Assembly: GCA_964035545.1 (NCBI GenBank)
Contig: OZ037771.1
Coordinates: 13,767,133 to 13,831,132 of the forward strand
Origin: Bugula neritina
Lineage: Eukaryota; Bryozoa; Gymnolaemata; Cheilostomatida; Bugulidae
Reading direction: 5' to 3'
Length of the DNA: 64,000 nt
Position numbers and translations under genes: made by a program. Positions 1 through 19,045 of the stretch are shown piece after piece; within the stretch, counting starts at the first letter, position 1; each line of letters starts with the position of its first letter. The notes beneath the pieces are model-generated. The model saw only the letters and a program-made list of their open reading frames with translations, was not told the origin of the DNA and did not search any database.

Positions 1-3000
1 AGTTATAGGTATAGTTTTATATATTACAAGTAAATGCAATTCTTTATAACTGAAATGTGTGTTTATAGAACAGAATCATTACAATAAGATACCTTATTGC
101 ATGGCTTAACAATATCTTTATGTCATTTTGCAATGACAAGCAAAAACTAAGCTACAGTTAGAGCAAATAATCTACAGATAATCTCTGTGTTTTACTGCTA
201 TATAATGCTAATATAATATGTAGTTTAATATTAAAAGACAGGAGACTGTAATATGTTGCAGCTGTCTGCATAATTCCATTAAATTATAGTTTGCAGTTCT
301 TTATAGTTCATCCATACAACACATACATAGCATAGCTTTACCAGTGTTTTAAAAGTATTTTTGGGTCAATTTTATATAACTAAGGCTATTTAAATTGTTT
401 TAAATACACCATCATACAGTCATAAACTTAACTAATATATAATTGACTGCTCAACTTATTAAAACAACCAATACAATTTGTCGTAACAAACACTATTGGT
501 GTAATACGCTGCCATGCAGCTAGCTGATTCCCAACTCATATATAGACCTACCTTCAGTAGTAATTAATATAATGTGACATTCCTCTGGTATCTCTATAAT
601 ATTATAATAGAATACAATACAGCCCATTCACTATACATACGATGTATATTATAATATAGTTTACGCTATATAATCATATAATATATATGATGTATATATA
701 TTTTTAAACAGCTTATAGGGTTATATCAAACAAGTCTGCCTAAAATATGGTGGCAATAAAATAAATGCAAATAATAATAAACAATATTTAAAATGATTTA
801 ATCAACACTGATAATCTGCTGTAATTACAGCACTTATTGCAATTATCATATATGCTATTTGCGTTTCTAACCACAGCTACAATCATGCATACTATAGCTT
901 AAGCTATATAAATTATAGCAATACAAATTTCAAGTATGAAGCCAAGCTAATATAGTTAGTTTAAATTTAGCATATATCATGTTGCACATGAGAAACTGAG
1001 GCTATACATGCAGCAAAAAGAAATTTTTGTGAAATTTTTTTAGCTATATGAATTGCTGTGGTATGTGATATCCACCTGTAACTTTGTAAAAACTCTGCCA
1101 CTAATATTTATAGCATATGAATGTGACCTCATATTGTGAACATATATATACTCATCATCCCTGCAAGAACCCCTGTCTAAAGGGGTTTCTTTTCAATTAT
1201 TATGACTGACTGTGAATGTCTCTCTTAACAGGATCAGCAACTTAGTCTTCAGCTGCAAGAGGTCAAACCTCTGACCTTACATTCACTAAGCCAATGCTTT
1301 TATAACCACTATAAATCTAAGCTCTCCCTATATATCATATTTCTAAAAAGTTAAAGTTTTTACCATATGCAGTATTCTTTATAAATAAACATAATTTCCT
1401 TACCAAATTGAAGTGTCGAAATTAGAAGAAACATCTTAAACATTGTTGCATTGTTTGTTGTGTGCTACATATTGATCAAACAGTTACATTTTTAGACTAA
1501 TTTTTTAGTATTTGCTAGAATTCAGCCATTTTTATATCAATTGTATAACTTTAGCAATTAGTTTCATATGATCACATTTATATACGTCTGCTACTTATTA
1601 TTTTGTACATCTGTTTATCTATCAAATATTTAGAATTGTTTGTTATAATTTGAATATAAATAAACCAAAAAGTTGGCTTCCAGTTTAAATGGATTTAATA
1701 TGCAGATAAACATCTCATAAATAAACCGCACAGGTTTCTTTTAATCCTTCTAAATTACTAAAGTTTCTGATTATATACCTATGAATCAAATAAAACGAAA
1801 ATATTCAGCAGTTAAACTGATTCACATCCTACGATGCTTTAAAAAACAAATAGATTAATAATATATGCAAGTCATGCTTGTAATTGTAGGATTATAGGAT
1901 TTAGTGATACATACATCCTTGCCAAAGGTTGGTATCTTCTATGGCAGCTGTTGATAAGTTCTTGGTAGAAGAATAGCTTTGTTGAAGTACATTAAACTGC
2001 CATTAACATACTATAAAATATAAAAAAGCAGAATACAATTTTCAGAATATACAATATTATAAGTAGCTATTATAATAGTAACTTGCAGTATACGACAAAA
2101 CGCTCAGTTGATGTACAAAAAGTTGGTGGCTGCTTAACCTACATATATAAACTTGTATTGTTTAAACTGCTGCAAAATGTCGTCTTATTATTTTGTTATA
2201 ATGATTTAGGTAATATATATATAAGCAAAGCGATGCGCTAAAGAAAGTTTACAGCTTGGAATTTGAAATTGGCTGCAATTTGTAGGAATTTTATGAAAAA
2301 ATGCTTAACTGTCAGTGTTGTGTCATGGTGTAACTTGCTGATTTTTCTTTAGGGAATTTTTATTTTTTAAGCTTTCAGAGTTTTAGTTTTCCAACTATTG
2401 CAGCAGTATGAACGCCATTTAGGCTACACAGCAAAACTGAGCATAATAGAGATTTAAGTTCTCCTATACAAGCCAATAATAATATAATTTCTTAACACAG
2501 CAGAATTATTATTTGATTTATCTGCCATACTACAGCATATTTCAAAAACAACATTTTTTTATTACAACTCTATAATAGCTTAACTTATATGTTAATAGTT
2601 TTCGTCAAACTATATATGCATAGCTTCATAATATAAATCATGCAAATAAATATTTCTTTAGAGGTAAATTTGGTAAATTTAGCTAATTTTTGCCGGTAAA
2701 CAAGATATTATTCTAGTAAAATTGATTAAATAAAGCTAGTATACCTTACTAAATTACAATAGAAAACTTGGCTTATATTAGTGGCTACAGGTAAGGGAGA
2801 ATTAGAATACATTACTGCTTAATCAACAGACTACAATTGGCAGAATTCGCATGTATCTATTATAGGAGTAAAAGTGTTGTAACCATACCAGTGGTATTAT
2901 TATAGCTATAGTAAATTTTTGCTTCTGTTGACAAGGCATTGCTCCTGACAGCTATAATAATAACTGTAACACCTACAGAAATTTACCCGGACCTGAGTTT

Positions 3001-3940
3001 TAGAAGCAATTGCGTTGTTTTAAAGAGCAAAAACTTGAGCCTATATAATGTTTTATCTTCAACTTATTCTGAAAAAAGATCATCTTAGCGTTCTATTTGT
3101 TATTTCTCTATGTTTTATATATACCTATATTTATATATTTTTGTACTATAAATTTAAAATTACAATATAAACTTATGGTTTAAGCAAATTCTTCAATCCA
3201 TGCAGTGACAAAGCTGCTTGAGAACGATATTATATAGTCACTGTGAAGCAAGGTGCTTGGCAGGTGCTCTGGTAAACAGACCCTACTATATACTAATTTC
3301 TGAAAGGCCTCAGCTCTGCAAGAAGCCTCAAACTTTGTAAACAAAGCATCATCTTAACTCTGTTTCCTAGCAACAGAATGATTGCTGGTAACTCATCCTT
3401 TCAGCTGCAAACTCATTGCTCATTGCCAAACACAGTAAGTTATTATAGCCCCTGGCTATCTTTGTTTACTTATGAGAACACATTTTCTAACTTTTTAATG
3501 ACGTGTACTTAATAGTATAACTTTGTGCAATGCACTGAAATTTGGCAGAGTTGCTGATATAGAAGGAATGTTTACATTTTTAGTCAACATCTGTGAATCT
3601 ATCCTAAAGTTCCACTATATTAGGTCTTCATTCAAAAACATATCCTTAATGTTTGAACGCAAGTTTGTTTGCTAAAATCATAAAATCATAATTAATAAAC
3701 GCTTGAATTAACACGCAGTTTATTGCAGATTAAAAACAAATTTTATTAAACCCTGCACGTTAATTTTGATGGTTATTATTTACATATTTGCAGTACTTAT
3801 TGAGCAATCCTTATAACTGAATGATTTAATTAAAAGTGACAGCCATGCAATAACTTAATCTTAGTTTCCTGCGCAGCTTCTACATTACTCATCTATTAAA
3901 GTAATCATGACTAATGAGTCTCTTAAGCCAAACAATCTCA
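1..3940. other. AT-rich stretch, no gene recognised
   Basis: I see no open frame with recognisable protein features, no RNA gene and no clear repeat array here. Base composition is strongly AT-rich like the other non-coding parts. Isolated exons of a gene centred outside the window cannot be excluded. Confidence 0.5.
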
Positions 3941-3944
3941 ATGT

Positions 3945-4044
3945 CCTGAATAATACCTAAACTCATATGGTAGGCCATTGAAGTCTATGCTAACTTTTGT
4001 GATAGGCCATTGAAAAATATGCTAACTGATATGGTAAGCCCTTG

Positions 4045-4140
<96 letters not shown>

Positions 4141-4315
4141 ATATATATCTATATATATCTATATGATAACTTGTGTGGTAAGCCCTTGAAATATATGCTA
4201 ACTGGTATGGTAAGCCCTTGCAATATATGCTAACTTGTGTGGTAAGCCCTTGAAATATATGCTAACTGGTATGGCAGGCCATTGAACTATGTGCTAACTT
4301 TTGTGGTAGGTTATG
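3945..4315. repeat. Minisatellite interrupted by a long (TA)n run
   Basis: Units of about 32-36 bp built on a core like GGTAAGCCCTTGAAATATAT repeat several times on both sides of a roughly 90-bp (TA)n run at about 4048-4140. The (TA)n appears to have grown out of the ATATAT that ends each unit. The Tyr-Ile reading frame across it is an artefact. Confidence 0.85.
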
Positions 4316-5270
4316 ATTGTCATTGATGACTCATAGGATGTGGAATGATTATTTAAGCTGCAATATGCTTTCTCACCACTTTATGCAACTTTATTTTCTG
4401 TGAACCAAACAGTTTACAAAGTAACAAGTAGTTTAAGTAAATGCCACGGTATTATCTAACGGCATGAGTAACACAGGCTGAAAGAAATGTTTGCTGTTAT
4501 TGTAAACTTTTGTACACTTCCATGGTTTACATACATGTACTAAAATTGTATCAAGTAAAAGCAAATATACATTTAGTAAAATATGATGTAAATGTTAAAG
4601 AATGAAACATTTTTATATTGCAACAAGATCTAATACATAGTGTAAATAATTTCGATTGCGAAACACCCACATGATTGAGGATGCAAACAAGCTCAATATC
4701 AACGTTTAAATCTCACATCCTCTCTGGCATTAATAAATTTAGTAATAATAATATTATATGCCATGTCAGCTTCAAGGCACTTGCACAAAGGTGTCAAAAA
4801 GTTCTGGTTATTCTTTTGTTAAAAGCTAATCTAGGATAACCTTGACTGCACTAAACTAAAAACCAATGTTGTAACACCATGCAAGCATTTATATGCACAA
4901 TCTTATGAAATATAAGTAGTAGTTGGAGTGCCAAAAGACAACTTGGAAAGTTTTCTTATATTTTTGTTGTACGAATGCAAAACAAACTAATTTAAAATAT
5001 ATCTATTTCTGCTCACAAACATGCTTAGCACAAAAAATAATTTTTCTTATATTTCCAGTAGTTTAGCTGTAATAATATTTATTTTTGTTTTTTTTTTATT
5101 TATTTTCAGATTTTTAGATGCCTGAATTTTTCCAAACCTTACATCATGTATAACTAAATGGCTATATAGATTATAATAAACTAACAAGAGTTTGGTTTTA
5201 CACTACATTCTAAATATATCTTGCCGATATACCAGGGGTTATATAGGGTTATGCAAATGCTGCCTCAATA
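4316..5270. other. AT-rich spacer, nothing recognised
   Basis: No coding exon, RNA gene or repeat could be supported between the two tandem arrays. Confidence 0.45.
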
Positions 5271-5272
5271 TG

Positions 5273-5655
5273 TATTCATAGCATGTGCTTATACTCTAGC
5301 TGTTAGCATGTGCTCACATACTTTGTTATAGCATGTGCTTATACTCTGTTAGCATATGCTTATACTCTGTTAGCATGTGCTTATACTCTGTATAGCATGT
5401 GCTTATACTCTGTATATAGCATATGCTTATACTCTGTTAGAATGTGCTTATATACTCTGTTAGCATATGCTTATACTCTGTTAGCATATGCTTATACTTT
5501 GTTAGCATGTGCTCATACTCTGTATAGCATGTGCTTATACTCTGTTAGCATATGCTTATACTCTGTATAACATGTGCTTATACTCTGTTAGCATATGCTT
5601 ATACTCTGTTAGCATATGCTTATACTCTTTTAGCATGTGCTTATACTTTATCATA
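5273..5655. repeat. 21-bp minisatellite
   Basis: About 17 imperfect tandem copies of a 21-bp unit with core GCATATGCTTATACTCTGTT; some copies carry small length changes. Because 21 is a multiple of three, an 86-residue Leu/Tyr/Ala-rich frame stays open, but it is not a gene. Confidence 0.9.
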
Positions 5656-7200
5656 AAGCTAAACCTTTTGCTTTTGTAAATGCTATTTCTATGTTAAGCT
5701 GATGTTTCTAATTATTAGTTTGAGGTTTAGGTTTAGGTTTAGAACAAAAGCAGCCATTTTGCTTTTCGGTTTGCAGTTTCTCAGTCTATAGAACAGTTTT
5801 GAACATAGTTTTCATGTTGCTGTACTGTTGTCTGATTATAGTAGCTAATATATAGTTAACACATCCAGGACAGCAGTTCTAGTCATTTGGGGAACGTTGT
5901 GTATTTGGTGAAGGTCAGTTGGTCTTGTAAATATCATGTAGGAGATGGTGAACTGAAATTGAGACATAGCTGGTCTGATGGTAATGCCACCTCCACTCTA
6001 TAATACTTTACATGCCATTCAAAGAATGATTAATTGAAAACAGGCCCTGAATTAGCGCTGACAAATATCAAAATGCAAAGTCATTAAATCTGCTTTATTT
6101 GCCAAGCCATTAACCATGCATATAATCAAAATAGCTGTTGCCTCTACAGCATTTAAAACCCTATCTTTGATCTGTTAGAACTTTTGGCAAAAACTTTTAG
6201 GCTGTTAAACGAAATATTAGCAAAATAAATAAACTTGATAGAGATTCTTGCCAACTTGCAAAGAGTAGTGGGCATTAAGTCTCCTACGCACTTGATAGCT
6301 ATTAGTTAGGTAATTAAACTTTGCAGTATTAACTAAATAAATAAGACTGACTCATACAGATCCTGGAACTGATAGCATATCTTCCATGTTTGACTGAGTC
6401 TCACATCTGACCGAACAGCAAAAACAACCTCTCAAGCATGAAACCTCACTAATTAGAATGAAGAAACAAATCATCCTCAAACACCCACGTTAAGCTAGAT
6501 TATCATTCATTAGAAGCATGTAAGACCATAATATGCAGAAGCAGGCAAAATAGACCGAGAATTAAGGTGCATGATCACTTAACGTTATCTACTCACTAGC
6601 TTTATGTCAATTTATAAGACGGGGTAGTTTTAACATTTGCAAAAGTTTGCGGGTAACTGAAAAGAAAATTATCTACAATGTATAATTTGTTTAAACTTTT
6701 TCAAAATCTCCAGCTTGCAATCTAACATCATCAGTATACTTGTTTGGCTTCCTTTAAACATTTGTTGTATTATTAGTAGCTTGTTTAGTAATATATACAT
6801 GTATATACTTATCTTTTAACCTCATTTGAAGGTCATTGTAGTGGTTGCTCATAGCCACAATCTGTGTGAGAATACCTCAAATTTCGAAAGTTTTTAAGGT
6901 GAAATTTCGACTAATTTAAATTATACTTTGGGTTTACAGAGCTGACCAGAGCAAATATTCTCTCTGCCATTAACCTGTGGTTCAATTATATACCACCAGT
7001 TTATCTCAGCATATATGTAAATCATGAAAGATTGGTGTCTCTAACTACTGGAATATATATCTCTCTTCTATAACTACTCTATACTCTATACGTATTACTA
7101 TACACATAATGATATAGATATCTGCATATTAGTGTAGACATTAGTAATCTATTATCCAATTAAATTAATTATTATTTACTGGAGAATAATATTTTTTAAT
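5656..7200. other. Spacer upstream of the duplicated block
   Basis: No gene is seen. A short triple TTTAGG run lies near 5727-5745. The last few hundred bases lead into the first unit of the 11-kb duplication. Confidence 0.45.
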
Positions 7201-7779
7201 TTCATAGCAAAAAATAGATTTATTATGGGATTAAGTGCAAAATTTACCACACGACATCAAACGAAATATGAAAACTTAATCCTACGACACAGGTGCTTAT
7301 AGATGTCACGTTTTGTAGCATGAACTGTTGATCTTTTGGAAGAATATATAACCATGCTTTAGTATCCTGGCAACAACTGCAAATACACATTAAAGTAAAT
7401 TGCCTGACATGAGAAATGTTTAACGAAATAGTTATAGCTCATTTAAATACAATCATCTACAGATGAAAAAGAACTATAGCATCTGCAATCTTAAAATGGA
7501 AAACATTAAAAATAAGAACTATGCTATTTCTCCATCTTATTACTTTATGTATGTGCGCTTATATAATTATTGTTAAGTAATATTTTATGTTAAAATTGTA
7601 AAATCAAGGATTTTAGTCTTGGTGATCAAATTTATTTTATTTTAGTTGCATATAACATAGGATTATGGTGCAAAGTTTGAGGTAAAAAGACTTTGTGATG
7701 AAAGATAACTTAGAGAACAATATGCATTAGAACTATACACCAAGGAAAAGACAAAACAACATCAAACAACAGTGAATAA

Positions 7780-8420
7780 GGTCAAGGTATGCATGCAAGT
7801 CAAGTTACATAAGCTGTTTGTGTCATATTAATTTATATAGGTCAAGTTATGTAAATCAAGTTATATATGTCTAGATATATAGGTCAAGTTATGTAAAGCA
7901 AATTATATATGTCTAGATATATAGGTCAGGTTATATGCAGATCAAGTTACATAAAGCAAGTTGTACAGGCCAATATTCATAGGTAAAGTTATGTAGGTAA
8001 AGCTATGTGAGGTAAGTTAGTTAAGTCAAGCTTTGTTAGTCAAGATATTTAGGGCAGTTCATGTGCATCAGCCGTGTTAGTTAAGCTTTGTTAGTCAAAT
8101 TATGTACATAAAGTTATGTGAGGTACATCATTCAGGTCAACCTGTGTTAGTCAAGTTATGTAGATTAAAATTTATAGGTCAAGTTGTAAAGGTCAAGTTA
8201 TGTAGAAAAAATTACATAAGGTAAGTTATTTAGGTCAAGCTTTGTTAGTCAAATTATGTACATAAAGTTATGTAAGGTACATCATTTAGGTCAAGCTGTG
8301 TTAGTCAAGTTATGTAGATCAAGTTATATAGGTCAAGTTGTAAAGGTCAAGTTATGTAGATAAAGTTACATAAGGTAAGTTATTTAGGTCAAGCTTTGTT
8401 AGTCAAATTATGGAAATTAT
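7780..8420 (+). repeat. Degenerate short tandem array, copy A
   Basis: Many diverged copies of a roughly 15-bp unit like GGTCAAGTTATGTAG, with a longer higher-order repeat visible in the second half (for example 8130-8260 against 8270-8400). The same unit recurs at 18795-19045 in unit B, so the array existed before the duplication. Confidence 0.75.
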
Positions 8421-8631
8421 GCAAAACAAGCTAAAGAAATTGGAAATTTTCAATCTTATAATTTTATAAAGAATTAAGACAGCTTATATAAGAGGTATGA
8501 AAATAGCTTATAATAATAAAACTTGGCAAGCTTTAATGCTATAATCTTAGTTGTACTAAAAGCAAATTGCATTAGAGCAGATGTGCATATAAAATAGGTA
8601 AATGATACAGGGTTGAGCTAACTCAGCAGTC

Positions 8632-8705
8632 CCTGTGGTGTAATTGGTTAGCGCCTCTGCTTGCAAGCCTTAGTTCTGTGATTTGAATCCCGGTGGGGGG
8701 GGTAA
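8632..8705 (+). repeat. tRNA-derived SINE head (fragment)
   Basis: The sequence has an A-box-like segment (GTGGTGTAATTGGTTAGC) and a B-box-like segment (GATTTGAATCCC) ending in a G run. The anticodon arm does not pair properly, so this is a tRNA-derived repeat and not a tRNA gene. A related copy lies on the minus strand at 52631-52706. Confidence 0.6.
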
Positions 8706-9640
8706 TGAATACTTGTAGACTCTACAGAAGTAGATGATTCCGTGTGCAAAACCTGTATTGTACTAAATGACTTTGGGAAGAAATTTAAAAAATTATAGAT
8801 TTTTATGAAGTCACAAAAATTTATAAAAAGTTATTGCAAGATACGAAAGCTCAAAAAGTTTTGAAAGGTTCCTGAGGTGTCATGACTCTAATAATTTCAC
8901 TTCTGCCAGAAACGTTTTAGTGGCGGTTGCCAGACATACATTTTAGTTCTTTGAGAAAGTTGTAGCATCATTCTAATAAAGAATTCTTATTCTCCTATAT
9001 ATAGAAATAAGCAAAAGCAAGGCAAGTGACTGAATTTTCTTCTGCAAAGAATATAATGTACATATATAAATAAATATGGCAATTTAGAGCAAGCCGGCTA
9101 TAATATAGAAAGATGAATGCATCAATGAACATGCTGTTACACAGTTTAATATTACAGTGAGCTATCAGAATTAACTCATGTGTGATAATAGAAGCAGTCA
9201 ACTGTGTACCCTGGCAATCTCAACTTTCAATCTGTTCATTACACACAGTGATATCACACTTTATAGCTTGCTGAACTCTCTCTGTATGCTAACTGACACA
9301 TGCAAAGACTCAAATAGTTATAATCCGATACCAATGCTACTAAATGATAGCCTTTTCCAGCAGCAAATGGATCCAATATGGCATCTAATTTTATTTTTGC
9401 TGATTTCATCTAATAAGGTATTTGAAATTTCTTTTTGCTGCATCACCCAGTTTTCATTCTATAAATAACTGCATCTTACGCCCATAGTTGCCAGACTTTT
9501 TTCCAGTACCTATTATAGTTATGGCATTTAATTCTTTTTAAATCAGCGTTCTGTTTTACTTTTACAGATTAGAATTTAATGTAAGAGTTAAGATGCAAAC
9601 TGCATATACTAATTCCTAAGGGCTCAGAGAAATTACAAAA

Positions 9641-9737
9641 CTTTTGCCCCCCCACTGGGATTCGAACCCAAGACCTCCAGTTTGCAACAGACGAAAAAAC
9701 TGGAGGTTCTTGCTGGGTCGATCATTACACCAAAAAG
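9641..9737 (-). repeat. tRNA-derived SINE head with hairpin insertion
   Basis: Read on the minus strand this has the same B box (GGTTCGAATCCC) and an A-box-like GGTGTAATGATCG, but the anticodon region is expanded by an inverted duplication. On the plus strand GACCTCCAGTTT and AAACTGGAGGTTC form a 12-13 bp stem around a short loop. It is not present at the equivalent place in unit B. Confidence 0.55.
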
Positions 9738-10004
9738 ACTACCGGGTAAACCCTGCGATTAGGTATAGCAGAAATGATTCACTCAGGCAAACAATTCTTC
9801 TGCAAGCTGTTTGTGTGTTTTTACTTTAGCCAATCATTGAAGGGCTGATGATGATTAAGCAGTTTCTACTAATGACACTTGAATGTCGCAATGTCAAGGT
9901 TCAAGTACTTTACCTCATAGTTTACTGCAGACCATTAATATCACGCTTTCTACCAATCGCTCTGATTGTGCAGCTATACGGTTATATATATATATATGTT
10001 TTCA

Positions 10005-10012
10005 TATAAATA
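10005..10012 (+). promoter_or_regulatory. TATA box of peroxidase gene A
   Basis: TATAAATA sits in a block conserved with unit B (TATAAATA at 21270-21277). About 90 bp downstream both copies have a matching splice donor (TCT then GTAAGT, exon end about 10101), so a short non-coding first exon beginning near 10035-10040 is likely. Surrounding intergenic DNA is more diverged than this block. Confidence 0.6.
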
Positions 10013-10787
10013 AACAAGAGAGTGTAAACATAAGATCATCCTTCAGTTGGCCAGGCAGCAAGTAACATCTCTGAACTATAGAAATTTGCTACTGTAAATC
10101 TGTAAGTTACAATCAAGCCTATTAGTTATACGGATTTTATTTCTTTATTATACTGTTACTTATATATAATATAATATATATAACAAATTGTTTATGTAAG
10201 CACCGCTGTATTTATTCTAAATGTTTTGATGATAATATTGTTGCTACAAAATTTGATATAACTGTTTACTTCTTTAATGCAAAACAATTTTCGCTCCATA
10301 TATGCTTTACGTTTTACAAAAAAAGTTTTATTGATTCGTGAAAAGTAACTTCTACTGTTTTGCACAATTTTTTAAATACATAAGAAATTTTCACTTAGTT
10401 ATAAATTATTGCGGTTTTCTGTAAATTGATAAAAATTCGTAAGGCTGTGCGTGTTAAAGCCCGTCTCCTCGGCATATTTGTAAAATGGTGCTATATGGAA
10501 CAAGGCTTAACTATTTTATACGCTGACTCGAATTGAATTAATCCAATATCACACACTCTAATAGAGTTTACACTAGTTGTCAATATTAATCAATAACATA
10601 ATTATTTTTGCTTGTCAGTGTTTCTTTATCAACATGTAATAAATCTGAAGTGCATCTTGTTGCTTGACACCTGAACAGGTAAAATCACCTGCTTGCTGTA
10701 TATATTCACGATAAGTCCTAATATTGTTGCAACATACTACGTTTTCATTTGTTTTTGAAATTTTTTCTTAGAAGTTTTCAAGAAAAC

Positions 10788-17673
<6,886 letters not shown>

Positions 17674-17935
17674 TAGTTTACCTACAAAGTTAGCTTTGTC
17701 AATCATATTATTTTTATATTAGATATTGTATTATTCATATTTAGTAAAAGTTGTAAATAGTTAAATTTTTATAAAAACATTATTTTATTATTTTATTTTG
17801 TTAATAATCGGCTCAGTATGTGTTTCATATTGAATGTACAAACAAAATTAATTTTGTTTAGTATTATAGAATGCTATAAAATGTTTAATTTTATAATTGG
17901 ATACCCATCTGTCACATCTCTGTGATTAATTATAA

Positions 17936-17941
17936 AATAAA
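17936..17941 (+). promoter_or_regulatory. Poly(A) signal, peroxidase gene A
   Basis: AATAAA 263 nt after the stop codon and just before the duplication junction. Other AT-rich matches exist in the 3' region, so the used site is uncertain. Confidence 0.45.
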
Positions 17942-17996
17942 TATAATACTGATTTTCTACACAGTGTGCACCACATTACATAATCATTGTGTACGA

Positions 17997-18094
17997 ATCA
18001 TGTCTATAACTATCATCAGTATAATATACTGAAGATAGTTATAGACGTGATAAGTCCGTGCTTGTAAATATTATCTATACAAGATCATGGACTT
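17997..18094. repeat. Two adjacent stem-loops at the duplication junction
   Basis: A 21-bp inverted repeat with one mismatch and a 3-nt loop occupies 18002-18046 and extends to about 26 bp per arm (17997-18051) with a second mismatch. A second, weaker inverted repeat (AAGTCC...GGACTT) follows at 18052-18094. They lie between the end of unit A and the start of unit B. Confidence 0.8.
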
Positions 18095-18794
18095 ATATGA
18101 AGTTAAACAGTAGCTCTGTTCATCATATGAACACCAATAATCTCTTGTCCCATCGAATGGTTGCCGGCAAAAAGTTGTGTTTTTAATTTTATGGCAAAAA
18201 CAGATTGATGGTGAGATTAAGCGAGAAATTTAGCACATGACATCAAAAGAAACTTAAAAATTTAATCCTATAACACAGGTGCTTAGATGTCACGTTTTGT
18301 AGCATGGACTGTTGATCTTTTGGCAGAGTATATAACCATGCTTTAGTATTCTGGCAACATCAGCAAATACACATTAAAGCAAATTGCCTGATAGATAAGA
18401 AATGTTTAATAGTTATATTAAGTATACATCGTAAGTCATTTAAATACAATTATTTACAGATAAAAATAGAACTAGCTGATGCAATCGAAATATGGAAAAC
18501 ATTTAAAATAATAAATGCGCACATTCATAGCTACTGTGTGAGATGCTAATAATAGGCTTTGTATATAAGTACATAAACTATTCCTGAAATTTTCCATATG
18601 TTATTACGGTACACATTGCTAAAAAATATTTTATACTCAATATTCTTCATTCAAGGTTTTTAGTTTTGACAATTCATTTTTTTCAGCGGACTAATACAAA
18701 TTGAAATTACGTAATGTTATGTACATCTGTTTATATGAAAAAGGAACAATTTATTCATGCTATTGAGGTTACTTGTCAACTCCACGGATTAGAA

Positions 18795-19045
18795 AATATT
18801 TATAGGTCAAATTATTTAGGTCAAGCTATGTAGGTCAGGTTATGTAGGTCAAGTTGTGTATATCATATATTGTATAACCCAATTTCTGTATGTCTATATA
18901 GTTAGGTAGATAAAGTTATAATGTAGATAACGTTGTGTAAGTCAAGTTATTTAGGTCAAGTTGTTCAAGTAGCCTATATAGCTGTGTAGGATTATGTATA
19001 GATGTGTATATATGTGGGTAAAATCATGTATATATATAGGTCAGG
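18795..19045 (+). repeat. Degenerate short tandem array, copy B
   Basis: Diverged copies of the GGTCAAGTTATGTAG-type unit. It is shorter than the array in unit A and in the same relative place. Confidence 0.65.

Noticed and set aside
4042-4233. Open frame of Tyr-Ile repeats
   Set aside because: Translation of a (TA)n run; the same applies to the frames at 12226-12494 and 13703-13906.
8632-8705. Functional tRNA gene
   Set aside because: A and B boxes are present, but the anticodon stem does not pair and the acceptor stem is imperfect; it fits a SINE head.
9178-9468. 96-residue frame in the conserved block of unit A
   Set aside because: The matching block in unit B has stops in this frame, so conservation is at the DNA and not the protein level.
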